From Photorhabdus khanii NC19 (GTDB lineage: Bacteria > Pseudomonadota > Gammaproteobacteria > Enterobacterales > Enterobacteriaceae): 64,000 nt of DNA. Below, in pieces: positions 18,201-26,791 of the stretch. The notes below the pieces were generated by a model. The model saw only the letters and a program-made list of their open reading frames with translations, was not told the DNA's origin and ran no database searches. The stretch spans positions 578,838-642,837 of the forward strand of contig NZ_AYSJ01000013.1 of NCBI RefSeq assembly GCF_000517265.1. The letters are read 5' to 3'. Within the stretch, counting starts at the first letter, position 1. Each line of letters begins with the position of its first letter. The translations under genes were made by a program, and so were the position numbers.

Positions 18201-18679
18201 CCGGATGTCAACACAGCAACTTGCTTCCATTGTGCAAGCTCATCACCAAGCAGACGTTTCACCGGTTGCGCCAACTCCGCCTCCGTCAGGCACCATTTGG
18301 CGGGAACGAGATAAACGTCGGCGGGACAGCCTGCGGATAAAGCCGCCGATGTTATGTTCCCCGTCATGTCTTCCACCCCGATGGCCCAAGTCAAGCTCCC
18401 CTCTGGCTCACGACAGTGTAGAAATGCGAGATACTTGATGCAGGCGGAAAACAACGACAAACGATGCAGCGAAGACGCCGCCGCCATAGAGAAGATTCTG
18501 TTGTTCAGTTTTTCCGCCAGTGCGAATGACGCAGTGACTACCTGTGTGTCCATCTCCGACGCCGGTGGTGCCATCACAAAAAAGGGACACCCCTGATATT
18601 CCGCATCCAGCTGTTGACGAGCATAATCTTTTAGTGCTTGTTTTCTTGCATTCATTGCAATGGGATCATTAGCGAGCAT
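12218..18679 (-). CDS. NRPS, partial C-A-T-C-A-T-TE, terminal protein
   Basis: A 2153-residue protein. Residues 1-265 resemble only the second half of a condensation domain and have no HHxxxDG. A1 (about 270-780) has VLMTSGSEGKPKG and a hand-read code near D-Y-L-F-Y-G-V-V, which I cannot assign. T1 has S822 in LGGHSL. C2 (about 885-1310) has HHILVDKPS, with the usual Gly replaced by Lys. A2 (about 1320-1810) has ILYSSGTTGRPKG and a code near D-G-E-S-C-S-S-I, also unassigned. T2 has S1856 in SGSSLS. A type I thioesterase (about 1915-2145) has S1994 in GGYSLGAE. The TE marks this as the protein that releases the product, although it is not last in gene order. It starts 47 bases after the preceding NRPS gene, with AGGAAGG before its ATG. 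Confidence 0.9.
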   Translation of the reverse strand: MLANDPIAMNARKQALKDYARQQLDAEYQGCPFFVMAPPASEMDTQVVTASFALAEKLNNRIFSMAAASSLHRLSLFSACIKYLAFLHCREPEGSLTWAIGVEDMTGNITSAALSAGCPADVYLVPAKWCLTEAELAQPVKRLLGDELAQWKQVAVLTSGMSPQSVSSVMSQLPQVLVGYSETQVSFENMDTTSYSLSIWIQARPEETCLHMRFDPGRVDAELMSLLMDRLALLLSGMVFEPGALLASMLWTPQQEQERVAALSAPVPAQPLMYQNVAQAITASIRDKAETLFLESDGQTVNFKQLGQYTEDLLTDPHLPQWESLGDCVLIVGAKGVEITLAAMACMRIGKPFCLQSHSAPERQLSDIVELHNTKTVLLQENFCEMEEFFHTRGCQVVMLPHYDPASLAGLAYIADASALAALLHKGEAVNPDDALCVLMTSGSEGKPKGSVNTHRALLNLSYEKQTLYRTADARVASMANHTFDYFVLECVECLTQDIVLVMLPEEARIDAGKCVKFLRENRIDLLFTTTVLAEEIMVQGDIPGLQQLYFGGESLRTFQKNNYELFNVYGPSETGVITTYLPIVRNDQKMTVGKPVSGCQCVVVFPDTLEPCPIGVPGELLIGGVGVGAGYINRPDLTEKAFIYLDTEWLKGKYYRSGDLCCWDIQGEIEILGRHDRQLKVNGFRVELDAIEKSILDLPIVSQVAVIGIEDKRGHARVGAFIVAMDSWVTEQNIREALLSRIPAYMVPSQIILVSELPLTRNGKLDRQALKQILGKAAHGDIVRPNGPTQEWLVTCWARHLELEVDALSVDKSFFALGGHSLRAGRVLAEIQHEFGQVVSLLTFFQNDTIESLAKIIDAQLIDEDSMTMNGFSRLLETASLPSVDGRGPLSAQEARLYAQYRLHPESLAYILALEIPLSHEVSADTVKRALQALIDRHDILRTRYRINNEGIPYAEILPSLAVDRVLIDARNLWLQVQVRAFDLGEGPLLRGYLQEVNTEHACLQLQIHHILVDKPSLEILQSEFEQLLAQASLAPVVLSYRSYAMALTDARQCQVWEQAGTFWKNYLEGLEFDPFGHGAVDAGSKMGTVSWCLSAANMAEVKRLCGTLNVTSATLFLAVWGLAVARAGRSNAFSISVANAFRPRRTLETVGMFVSLSPCAFRFDQQTGTLDEFIKKLAGEQWSAVDHLFFPIEEAFALFSRDPRMFGSNPLLNVAYSYIDIAEGEHEVPGADDSSVEAHGPLNLAVTHSAQSCRLTLEYQVDTFTDSQIETIAIRYQEILQQVLSHDPYTLQVDELIVSTGAVRKAFRSVQRRESYTQIDAMLINAFLTLADRPAVIDDEGVVTWGEFAELTAVYTRALNQNTIRRALILERQGRRLQAFLAACFLTRTTYLALETGTPEERIKEVIRHAEPDLVVKTGAVAPDGCAQSQDNAMVDLPPIDWCDFQSVKSRDDNPIAWILYSSGTTGRPKGICVAAHTAAQYVDSLVNTLGLKQGLRVAQQFSPSFDGYLEEVLLAWALQGTSVVADRYSLLNERKARAFLAHYRPDVISAAPALVSAWNRMPDLEPLPKVCISGGDFLAAGDISQLLERTQIWNSYGPTETCIAVSMVNCARLASGTALSIGEPFGHVAFAVVGPDGIRLQPGQWGELVIYGDFERHGYLNDPALTARKFGRDDQGDFFRTGDLVMVDKDGLFYLKGRMDDSCKVRGNFIGLGELENKAGQYPGVTAAGAAVAFAGTPEACLVLAIEGEMSEGKANIQSGLQQYLARHYPRSHLPSAIFPVTYLPRTEIGKLDRQRIVALFQEWSEYAHQTMEEQVSMMDEGLQKLITCWRKCLEYKGALTLDSDFFLVSGSSLSAVRLACQLETLFGITFSPVDVFRNATIGEQWSLIKGRRELHRVRDTLLEERFLNADEPGIPKLMLLPPALGGLIELQALADKLAGRVTVSVLTTEPGAVENLPEQGFKEALLSTLTSRIEAQGTHPLRPLWLGGYSLGAEILASLLEQQPELSQHINKLVFLDPNLQTEVFGGDELYSEFVEFFRGVNCLTFDSAGINVETLQREFPALYQEWCYYRLQHRILEERTFYERILALSLKNVSVTMFFSDDADGECIDGLTQKLKGCCSVHRKSGDHFEFVKQLTPNDFIDPEQGKT

Positions 18680-18726
18680 TTCCGCGCCTTCCTACTTTAC
18701 TTTTTATAACATCCAAAGTTTTCATA

Positions 18727-21700
18727 TCACCCAACACTTAGCGCACTTTGCAAAATCGAGTTAAACAGCACTTCCCAATCCCTTACGTCGCTTCCCACAT
18801 TGAACGAGAGGGCTTCCAGATGTACATCAAAACCAGCGGCGTGCTCGGCAACTTCACATGTCAGGTTCCAGTGCGATTGTTCGCCTGAAACGTTGGGGAG
18901 TTCCAACTGCTGGCAGGACGCGCCAGCGATATAACCGTCAAAACCCTCTTTTTGGAAGTAACCGAAAAAGGCCATGGGCGACAGCGCCTGTTTGGAAAGC
19001 CCCGGATATAACGCCGCTAATTCTTCAGCGTCAAACAGGTAATTTCGGCAGGCTTCACGCACCGCTGCGCTTACTGTCTCTAAGTTATTTATATCGCACA
19101 GTGCTTCCTGCTGCCCCACCTCGCTCCGCAACCTTACCCGCACGGGCAAAACCGCCATCAGCGGAGCGATAACCGCCTGCTGCTCCAACCTGTCCCGGCC
19201 ATGAAATATCATGGAGGTAAGTTGATCGGGTTGATTGTCCAAACGAGCTTTAAACAGCAAAAATACCGCCATGAAGAATTCGGGAACCGTGATCTTCAAT
19301 CGTGACGTGAGCGTTTCAATCTGCACTTTACGTCCGGCGTCCAAAGTAATGAGCCAAGTGCGCGTGACCCGTTGGGTGCCTTCCACATGAACAGGAAGTG
19401 ACCAACCCTGCAACCGCTCTCGCCAGAAGTCTGCGTGTTCTTGTCGCAGAGTCGCAAATCCATTGCTATAGAAAAGCTCAGAATAGGTCGCCAAACTGGC
19501 ACCTGAGGGAGCTTGGCTGTTTTCAGCGGCCAACTCGCTGAATATTTGCATCAAACCAGAACCATCAATACAGGCGTGGGAAAAATCCAACAGCAAAAGT
19601 GAACGCCATTCATCGACCACCCACCGGCCGCGGACATTCATGCCGTCCTCCAGCGAAAATGGGCGGATAAAATCGCGCAGGTCCTCTTCCAAAGAACCCA
19701 GACTTTGGCGTTTCTCCAGCCGGAATACAAAACGCCTGGCAGGCCGCAAATAGAGTTCGCCGCCGGAAAGAATGAATTGCGCACTGAGGCTTTCATGACG
19801 GGAAAGTACCGACTGCATCAGGTTGCGCAGCTGTTTAAGATCAGGTTCAGCGTCGCCGTCGAACGACAAAGCAATAAAGCTGTTGTTATTCAAGTCCTGG
19901 GGATTGAGTTTTACCGCTTTGTATATGGCTTTCTGCGCCGGTAGCGCCCGAATCCAGTCCACAGGCACCGTCCCGGTTTGCTCTGTTGAGTGCGCAAACT
20001 CCGGCTTCCGTTCCTCGTTTCCCCTTGCTATTTCAGCGTCGATGAGCCCGGCTTGCGACGCCAGATCCAAATGCCTTACGATCGCGCTCAGAGACAATGA
20101 TACGCTGAACGTCTGCTGTATCCGCGTCATTAGCGCGACAGCCAGCAATGAATGCCCGCCCGCTTCGAAAAAGTGGGATTGACGCCCAATCGCATTCGTA
20201 TTGAGCAACTCTGCCCACAATTTAGCCAATTCAGCTTCTGTTCCGTTCCGGGGAGGCTGCGCTGTCGTCGTTTGCACCATTGACGCATCGGCGGGAGATG
20301 GTAACGCTTTACGATCCAGTTTGCCGTTAGCGGTAAGAGGAAACGCTTCCAGCCAAAGGATGTTGGACGGTGTCATAAACATGGGCAAACACACCTGTAA
20401 ATGCTCCCTCAGCGCGTGATTCCACGCCTCCTGATCCCTATCAGCATAGCCGGAGGCAGGTGTTACATAGGCGACCAAACGGGCATCCCCCGGAGTATCC
20501 TCACGCACCAGCGCCACACACTCTTTCACACTGTCGTGCGATAACAACGCCGCTTCTACTTCGCCCAACTCAATGCGGAAGCCGCGCAACTTGACCTGGA
20601 AATCATTACGCCCCAGATATTCAATGTCGCCAGCAGGCAGATACCGGGCCAGATCGCCGGTTCGGTACATAACGTGTCCTAACGCTGGATTAAAGGGATC
20701 TTTGATGAACTTTTCCGCTGTCAATTCAGGTTGATTCAGATACCCGCGCGCCACACCCACCCCGGCGATATGAAGCTCGCCCGCCACGCCGACCGGGCAA
20801 GGCTGGCCGTAAGCGTCGAGAATATAGAGCTGGATGTTATCAATAGGCCGGCCTATCGGGATCACACCTCCTGTCTCGACAAGACTGCAATTCCAGGCGG
20901 TTACGTCAATCGCCGCCTCGGTCGGCCCATACAGGTTATGTAATTTAACATTAGCGAATTGCTCCCGAAACCGATACACGCTGCGCGCTGGCAACGCCTC
21001 GCCACTGCAAAACACCCGTTGCAGGCAATCGCCAACTTCTGGAGAAGCCTGATCCAAAAAGGCGGACAGCATCGACGGCACGAAATGCAGGGTGGTTATC
21101 CGGCGCTCTCGGATCAGGGCACTCAAATAGGCGGGGTCTTTATGTCCTTCGGGCTTCGCCACTACCAAACGGGAACCGTACATCAGCGGCCAGAAAAATT
21201 CCCAAACGGACACATCGAAACTGAAAGGCGTTTTTTGCACAACAGCGTCATCCGCACTCAGTCGATACGCCTTTTGCATCCACACCAAACGATTGACGAC
21301 GCCGCGATGCTCATTCATAACCCCCTTCGGCTGCCCTGTTGATCCGGAGGTATAGATCACATACGCCAGATGGGAAGAAGTAAGCCCTTTCTCCGCCAGA
21401 AGCAAATTGCCGACGTCTTGCCCGGACCATTTCGATTCATCCTCATTCAGGTCAATTACGTTAGCACCGGTGCCCGTGGCGTATTTAGCCAGCAGAGCAC
21501 GCACCACAGCCGGCACCTCACCATGAGACAGCAAAGCCCGTGGAGCGGCATCACGCAGCATGTAATCAAGCCTTTCGCCGGGATAATGAGGGTCAAGAGG
21601 CACATAAGCTCCCCCGGCTTTCAGCACCGCCAGCAACGCAACCACCATTTCCATGCTGCGCTCCATGCAGACTCCCACCAGCGTATCCGGGCCAACGTCC

Positions 21701-23640
21701 AGATCCGCTCTTAGAAACCGGGCCAGTTGGTTCGCTTTTTGGTTCAATTGCGCATAGCTCAACGCCTCATTTTCAAACACAACAGCAATAGCATCCGGCG
21801 TCCGTTGCACCTGCTCTTCAATCAAGGTATGAAGACAAGCCTGTTGCGGAAAGTCAGATTCAGTCTGGTTCCATTGCCGCACCAGTTTGTCTTTTTCCTG
21901 TGCCGGCAACGGGTTAATCCGACCGATTATTCTTTCCGGCGCACTTTCCAGCACAGCGACGATTTCCTGCAACGTCGTCTGGAAGTAGTCACAAACCAGC
22001 TCAGGATCAAGGCCCTGTTCAACCTGTGCATTGACGACAAAGTCTTTGGCGAAATCATCGACATTGATAGAAATCGGATAACTGGTCCGCTCCATAATTC
22101 CGGAATAACTGAGTCCATCCACAGAGGAAGGATTCGCAGCCTGAAATGGGTCTTTCGAAGGGACGTTCCGCACCTCACTGTGGCGATAATTCAGCAATGA
22201 GGTGAACAAAGGCGTCGTTCCCTTCGTTTGTGCCGATTTCTGCGCCAGCGCCAATGGCGCTTGTTCATGTTTGACCAACTGCATCAGGGTATTCTGCACA
22301 GCCCAGAGACACTCAAATACAGGAAGGTTATGCAAATTCACCCGAATCGGCAGCGTGTTGATAAACTGCCCCATTGTATTTTCGGAACCCACGCCCGCAA
22401 ACATGCGCCCCAGCAAGACCGTGCCGAAGACAACGTCGTCACACCCGGTCAGGCAGGCGATTACCCTGGCCCAGGCCAGGTGAAAAACCGCGGCGACGCT
22501 GACGCCGTGCACTTTAGCCTGTTGACGTATTTGATCGCACAAATAGTCCTGTAACGGCCGCCAGGCTTCCACCACCACAGCGTCGCCTCCCAAATATTCA
22601 TCTGCGCCAAAAGGCGATGGAGCCGGCTCATAATCCCGCAACATGGTGTCGAAGAATGCTTTTTGCTCTTCCGCACCCATTGTGCTGAAAAGCCCCTCCC
22701 TCTCCTGACTGAACGAGATGGGTGAAGTCGGCTCAAGCGGTTTTGAAAGCAGTTGCGCTGCTATTTCCTGTAGCATTTTTTCTACAGTCACATGATCCAC
22801 TGTCATATGGTGGAGCAAGTGCAGCAACACCCACTCGTCCCGTTTTGCGTCATAGCAATAAAGACAACGTTGCAAAGGGGCCTTGGCAATATCGAAACGC
22901 TGCATGGCGGGCTTGCAGTACTGTTTCAATGCGGTCAGCGGATCGTCGCAATCCGTCGCGGGTTTCAGCTCTTCCGCGGTTAATTCAGCTTCCCGCCAAA
23001 CCACCTGAACCGGCTGAGAAAGCCCTTCGTAATGGATGCTGACGCGAAACGCGTCATAACGGGCAATCGTGCAGCGCAAGGCGTCGATGTAAGCGTGCAA
23101 TAAGTCTGCGTTGCGGAAACGGGCGACTTGCCAGAGCACATAGGGATCTCCCGCCAAATTCGTCAGATAGTGATAGATCATTCCCTGCTGCAACGGCCCC
23201 AGGGGACAAATATCTTTAATATTGGCAAGACCGCCGGGAATGACGGCAGCCAGAGCGTCGATTTCCGTTTGGTCGATCTGCGCCCAGAGAGACGCTTCCT
23301 CCGTAGAGCGCCCCGCTATTTCTGCACCAGTCCCTAGTGGGTCGTACGCCCGCAACTGCGTCGCCAGCTCGGATAAGACAGGATGCTGATACAAAGTGTG
23401 CGCATCCACAATGAATCCACGGCGACGCAGAGCCAGCATCATTTTCACGGTAAGCAACGAGTGGCCGCCTAGGTTAAAGAAGTGTGAATTTCTGCCGACA
23501 TTTTTAACGCCGAGCAGCTCACTCCATACCTCAACCAAGGTTTGCTCCAACTTATTTTTCGGCGGTTCAATTTTGACTTGAAAATCCATCCGTCCAAGAT
23601 CTTCATCAGACAGCGACTGCAACAACGGCTTAGTAAGCAT
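18727..23640 (-). CDS. NRPS T-C-A(Ser)-T-C
   Basis: A 1637-residue protein that begins with a carrier domain (S61 in LGGHSLLT) rather than C. C1 (about 125-560) has HHMTVDHVT and the N-terminal PLGPLQQGMIYH, like dual or D-L condensation domains. The A domain (about 565-1120) has VIYTSGSTGQPKG and the hand-read code D-V-W-H-F-S-L-I (FDVSVWE, LHFVPS, VFCSGE, LYGPTEAAI), the standard serine code. T2 has S1174 in AGGHSLLA. C2 (about 1238-1630) has DFSHACIDGSG, so the first His of HHxxxDG is Ser; the second His (1365) is kept. The first T has no A domain on this protein and must receive its load in trans. It overlaps the peptidase-transporter gene by 11 bases. Confidence 0.9.
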   Translation of the reverse strand: MLTKPLLQSLSDEDLGRMDFQVKIEPPKNKLEQTLVEVWSELLGVKNVGRNSHFFNLGGHSLLTVKMMLALRRRGFIVDAHTLYQHPVLSELATQLRAYDPLGTGAEIAGRSTEEASLWAQIDQTEIDALAAVIPGGLANIKDICPLGPLQQGMIYHYLTNLAGDPYVLWQVARFRNADLLHAYIDALRCTIARYDAFRVSIHYEGLSQPVQVVWREAELTAEELKPATDCDDPLTALKQYCKPAMQRFDIAKAPLQRCLYCYDAKRDEWVLLHLLHHMTVDHVTVEKMLQEIAAQLLSKPLEPTSPISFSQEREGLFSTMGAEEQKAFFDTMLRDYEPAPSPFGADEYLGGDAVVVEAWRPLQDYLCDQIRQQAKVHGVSVAAVFHLAWARVIACLTGCDDVVFGTVLLGRMFAGVGSENTMGQFINTLPIRVNLHNLPVFECLWAVQNTLMQLVKHEQAPLALAQKSAQTKGTTPLFTSLLNYRHSEVRNVPSKDPFQAANPSSVDGLSYSGIMERTSYPISINVDDFAKDFVVNAQVEQGLDPELVCDYFQTTLQEIVAVLESAPERIIGRINPLPAQEKDKLVRQWNQTESDFPQQACLHTLIEEQVQRTPDAIAVVFENEALSYAQLNQKANQLARFLRADLDVGPDTLVGVCMERSMEMVVALLAVLKAGGAYVPLDPHYPGERLDYMLRDAAPRALLSHGEVPAVVRALLAKYATGTGANVIDLNEDESKWSGQDVGNLLLAEKGLTSSHLAYVIYTSGSTGQPKGVMNEHRGVVNRLVWMQKAYRLSADDAVVQKTPFSFDVSVWEFFWPLMYGSRLVVAKPEGHKDPAYLSALIRERRITTLHFVPSMLSAFLDQASPEVGDCLQRVFCSGEALPARSVYRFREQFANVKLHNLYGPTEAAIDVTAWNCSLVETGGVIPIGRPIDNIQLYILDAYGQPCPVGVAGELHIAGVGVARGYLNQPELTAEKFIKDPFNPALGHVMYRTGDLARYLPAGDIEYLGRNDFQVKLRGFRIELGEVEAALLSHDSVKECVALVREDTPGDARLVAYVTPASGYADRDQEAWNHALREHLQVCLPMFMTPSNILWLEAFPLTANGKLDRKALPSPADASMVQTTTAQPPRNGTEAELAKLWAELLNTNAIGRQSHFFEAGGHSLLAVALMTRIQQTFSVSLSLSAIVRHLDLASQAGLIDAEIARGNEERKPEFAHSTEQTGTVPVDWIRALPAQKAIYKAVKLNPQDLNNNSFIALSFDGDAEPDLKQLRNLMQSVLSRHESLSAQFILSGGELYLRPARRFVFRLEKRQSLGSLEEDLRDFIRPFSLEDGMNVRGRWVVDEWRSLLLLDFSHACIDGSGLMQIFSELAAENSQAPSGASLATYSELFYSNGFATLRQEHADFWRERLQGWSLPVHVEGTQRVTRTWLITLDAGRKVQIETLTSRLKITVPEFFMAVFLLFKARLDNQPDQLTSMIFHGRDRLEQQAVIAPLMAVLPVRVRLRSEVGQQEALCDINNLETVSAAVREACRNYLFDAEELAALYPGLSKQALSPMAFFGYFQKEGFDGYIAGASCQQLELPNVSGEQSHWNLTCEVAEHAAGFDVHLEALSFNVGSDVRDWEVLFNSILQSALSVG

Positions 23641-26600
23641 AACTCTCTTCCTTTAACTCAATAAGTTGACCGTTTTTCATGGTGATCAGGGTGTCAGCCT
23701 CCGAAAAATATTCGTCATCATGGGTCACGACAAAAACGATGCGCCCCTGGGCTTTCAACATAGGAAGCCATTCTCTATAAAATCTGGCTTTGGCGCGGGG
23801 ATCTTGATCAGCTGCCCATTCGTCCAGGACCACCAGAGGGCTAGGATCGGCCAACAGCATGGCCAAAGAAAGACGCTTGCGCTGACCCGTTGACAACTTG
23901 ATGTTGTCGAAGGCACCGTCACACAAAAGAGTCGCTTTTTGGGCGAGTCCCAACAACGCGATGTTCCGGTTGATGACCTCCCGCGACTGCAATAACGCAG
24001 GGTCATAAACCCGTTTGAGTAACCAATTATCGCTAAAGATTACCCGCGTCTGCTCCAGCAATTGACATTGGGAAACGGCTTCACCATTTATCTTTACCGC
24101 CCCTTGCACAGGCGCGTACAAGCCCGCCAGAATCATAGCCAGCGTACTCTTGCCGGAGCCATTGCCGCCGGTCAGAAAATAGCTTTTCCCCCTTTCCGCT
24201 TTCAATGAGACGGGCCCTACGCCAAAGCACTCTCCTTCTCCTGCTGTGGCCGGGTAGTGAAAACATACAGCAGACAGTTCAAGCGTCTTCACATCCTGAA
24301 TCTGCGGCGGCGTCCCCGATGGGGAATCTGCCTGCATCGACTGACTGAACGCCACCATATTATTCATGAGACTCTTCAGCCTGATCAGCTCCGGCATGGC
24401 TGCCATCACCGCGTTAAGCGGCCCAATGAGGTATAGCAGAATGATCAGGTACTCTTTCGACGCGTCGCCGTCAAAACGGGGGATCAGCAGCGGAAACACC
24501 AAAGCCACCGCAACCAGTAACGCCGTGAGCAATGACTCGCCGATAAAGAACGCATTTAAAAAGCCGCGGTCGTACTGAATTCTCAAAGCCTTAAAACGAT
24601 CCGACACGACCTGTGCATGACGATAGAAACTGCGTTTTACCGCTGCACGCCGCAGTCCTTTGTAGCCTTTCTGCAAATCCTCCACGGTGTCCATAAACTC
24701 GCTACGGGTGCTTAACGCCTGAGGCATGATGCGATTGGCGCGTTCGGAAACGTAGTAATAGAGCCCGATCATGGGCAATGCGCAGGCCAATAGCACAGAG
24801 GTAGCCAGGGGCGACTTGAACACCATCAGATAAGAGAACAAAAAGACGATGGTTAACAAATTGGCGAAGAAAGGAACGAAAGCCAGGACGCTTTTAGCCA
24901 GCTCTTGCGAATCCTCCCCGATGACAGACTGTATTTTCCCCGGCGATAACCGCTCAATGTTTTTATAATCCGACGCCAGCAATTTTCGAATGATCTCCAT
25001 TCTCCAGCCCTGCACGAAGGAATGCCCAAAGCGCATAATCTGTTGTTCTGCGGCTCGACGTGCGGAAATATAGAAGTAGATGCAGTTGAACAGCAGGACG
25101 GCGCTGTACAACAAATTCGCCGACGGACTTTCGATAGCCTGAATGATGCATAAGACCAGCGCGGAATTGAGCAGTCCGGAAATGACTGTCAGACCAACAA
25201 CTTTAGCGATCATCAGAGAGGAAAATGTCTTGCTTGTGTATCCATCGCTGGATTGCGCCACCAGGAAAAAGAACAGCATGACAGCGTTGACGAAGAAGAT
25301 CAGCCCTATGGCAGCAACAGGCAAACTTAAGGGCCCCCAAACAAGCAGATTTGACCAGCCCAATCCCAACAACAGCGGAGGGGTAATCGCAAGCACGGAC
25401 ACAAGAGCCATGTTCTGCACGATGAGCCGGCAGAGGAAAGATCGCCAACCTCTGTTTTCAGCGGACTGCACGAAGCTTTCCTGTATTATCGCGCTCTCCA
25501 CACGGCTCGCGAGGACACTTGCGTTGTCGGCGTCAGTCTCATCACTCCCGCCTTTATCCTTTTTCCCTCTTTTATACATTACCGCCAGTAAAATCAGCGT
25601 TCCACCCAGCCAGAAAATACCTGCCGCTACCGTGGAAGCCCTGTCTCCCATGTCAGCGGAGAAGCTCGCCGGCAAGCTTTCCGGCAAGACACTGCGCAGG
25701 TGTTCGAATATCGCCTGCCCCAGTTGGATCACTTGGGGGCTGTTGCTATTACCTAATAAGGAAACGCCCACGCCGGCCTTCGGGTCAAATGCGATATAAG
25801 CTGTGGCATTGGGATTCTGCCCCAAGTGGCTCCAGTTGGTGGTTGCGTCGGTTTCCACATCCCAGCCATAGGCATACCCCGCGTCACCCTCACCGCCATA
25901 AGGACGCTTCGCCTGTTCCAACGCCGCGTATAACGCAGACAACTTTTTATCGCTATCACCATCGCCGTTAATCAACGGCAGCCGGTGCAGCAAGAACTGT
26001 AACCAAATAGCCATATCCTGCGGAGTACTGAGCACATAACCCGCCGGCGTATTTTGCCAATAACGGGGCGCGTCATACGGCTGGGCAGCGGTAAAGCTGA
26101 TTTTATACCCCGGAACACGCGTAGACGCAGCAGCGGCTCCCTCCACCGTCGTATCCTTCATTCCCAAAGGCAGAAAGATCTTTTCCCGCAACAACGTCGC
26201 AAACGATTTCCCCGTAGCCCGTTCAGCCACCAAACCCAACAGACTGTAATTCAGCGTGGCGTACTCTTCCCTGGCACCAACCGGATAAGCCAGCGGGATT
26301 TCTTTCAGCGATGCCGGCAGTTGCGATAAAGCATCGGGAGCACTGTTAGGTTGCAGGAGATCGAGCGTATTTCCTGCGATACCGCTGGTATGGAACAACA
26401 GGTTTTTAATCTGAATTGCGGAGTACCCCATTTCCGGACGCTCCGCAAATTCCGGTATCCACTGCGTAATAACGTCCTGCGGGTTGAGCACGCCTTCCTG
26501 TTCCAGCACCGCAATCAACAGGCCGGTAAAGGCTTTGGAGCAGGAGGCAAGTTCGAACGCGCCGGTTTCTGCTTTGCCCAGTCGCAGCGTACGCACTTTA

Positions 26601-26791
26601 TCGCCGACTACGACGCTCATCCCCCCCGTGGGAACCTGATCGACGTCCCAACGACGACTCAGTTCGCCGACTATCTGCTCCAGGTCAGCGCTTTGCTTCG
26701 GGTTGGTGGTATCAGCGAAAACACGCCCCACCAGCGCGAGGTAGATTGCAACTAAAAAAACGCCTAAGCGGATCAATCCAGCGTTACTCAT
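23630..26791 (-). CDS. ClbP/XcnG-type prodrug peptidase fused to an ABC exporter
   Basis: A two-part inner-membrane protein of about 1053 residues. After a signal segment (MSNAGLIRLGVFLVAIYLAL) comes a periplasmic class-C beta-lactamase-like peptidase with S83-C-S-K86 (SxxK), Y177 in EYATLNY and HLG near 330 in place of KTG. Three membrane segments follow, the layout of ClbP and XcnG, which remove N-acyl-D-Asn from precolibactin and prexenocoumacin. The second half is an exporter of the SyrD/PvdE-like type: membrane region, Walker A GGNGSGKST, signature LSTGQRKR, Walker B LVVLDEW. From memory, ZmaM of the zwittermicin pathway has the same peptidase-ABC fusion. An ATG at 26821 is open, but the one at 26791 has AGGAG upstream, an 8-base overlap with the PKS stop and a clean signal sequence. 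Role: export and unmasking of the product. Confidence 0.88.
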   Translation of the reverse strand: MSNAGLIRLGVFLVAIYLALVGRVFADTTNPKQSADLEQIVGELSRRWDVDQVPTGGMSVVVGDKVRTLRLGKAETGAFELASCSKAFTGLLIAVLEQEGVLNPQDVITQWIPEFAERPEMGYSAIQIKNLLFHTSGIAGNTLDLLQPNSAPDALSQLPASLKEIPLAYPVGAREEYATLNYSLLGLVAERATGKSFATLLREKIFLPLGMKDTTVEGAAAASTRVPGYKISFTAAQPYDAPRYWQNTPAGYVLSTPQDMAIWLQFLLHRLPLINGDGDSDKKLSALYAALEQAKRPYGGEGDAGYAYGWDVETDATTNWSHLGQNPNATAYIAFDPKAGVGVSLLGNSNSPQVIQLGQAIFEHLRSVLPESLPASFSADMGDRASTVAAGIFWLGGTLILLAVMYKRGKKDKGGSDETDADNASVLASRVESAIIQESFVQSAENRGWRSFLCRLIVQNMALVSVLAITPPLLLGLGWSNLLVWGPLSLPVAAIGLIFFVNAVMLFFFLVAQSSDGYTSKTFSSLMIAKVVGLTVISGLLNSALVLCIIQAIESPSANLLYSAVLLFNCIYFYISARRAAEQQIMRFGHSFVQGWRMEIIRKLLASDYKNIERLSPGKIQSVIGEDSQELAKSVLAFVPFFANLLTIVFLFSYLMVFKSPLATSVLLACALPMIGLYYYVSERANRIMPQALSTRSEFMDTVEDLQKGYKGLRRAAVKRSFYRHAQVVSDRFKALRIQYDRGFLNAFFIGESLLTALLVAVALVFPLLIPRFDGDASKEYLIILLYLIGPLNAVMAAMPELIRLKSLMNNMVAFSQSMQADSPSGTPPQIQDVKTLELSAVCFHYPATAGEGECFGVGPVSLKAERGKSYFLTGGNGSGKSTLAMILAGLYAPVQGAVKINGEAVSQCQLLEQTRVIFSDNWLLKRVYDPALLQSREVINRNIALLGLAQKATLLCDGAFDNIKLSTGQRKRLSLAMLLADPSPLVVLDEWAADQDPRAKARFYREWLPMLKAQGRIVFVVTHDDEYFSEADTLITMKNGQLIELKEESYAY

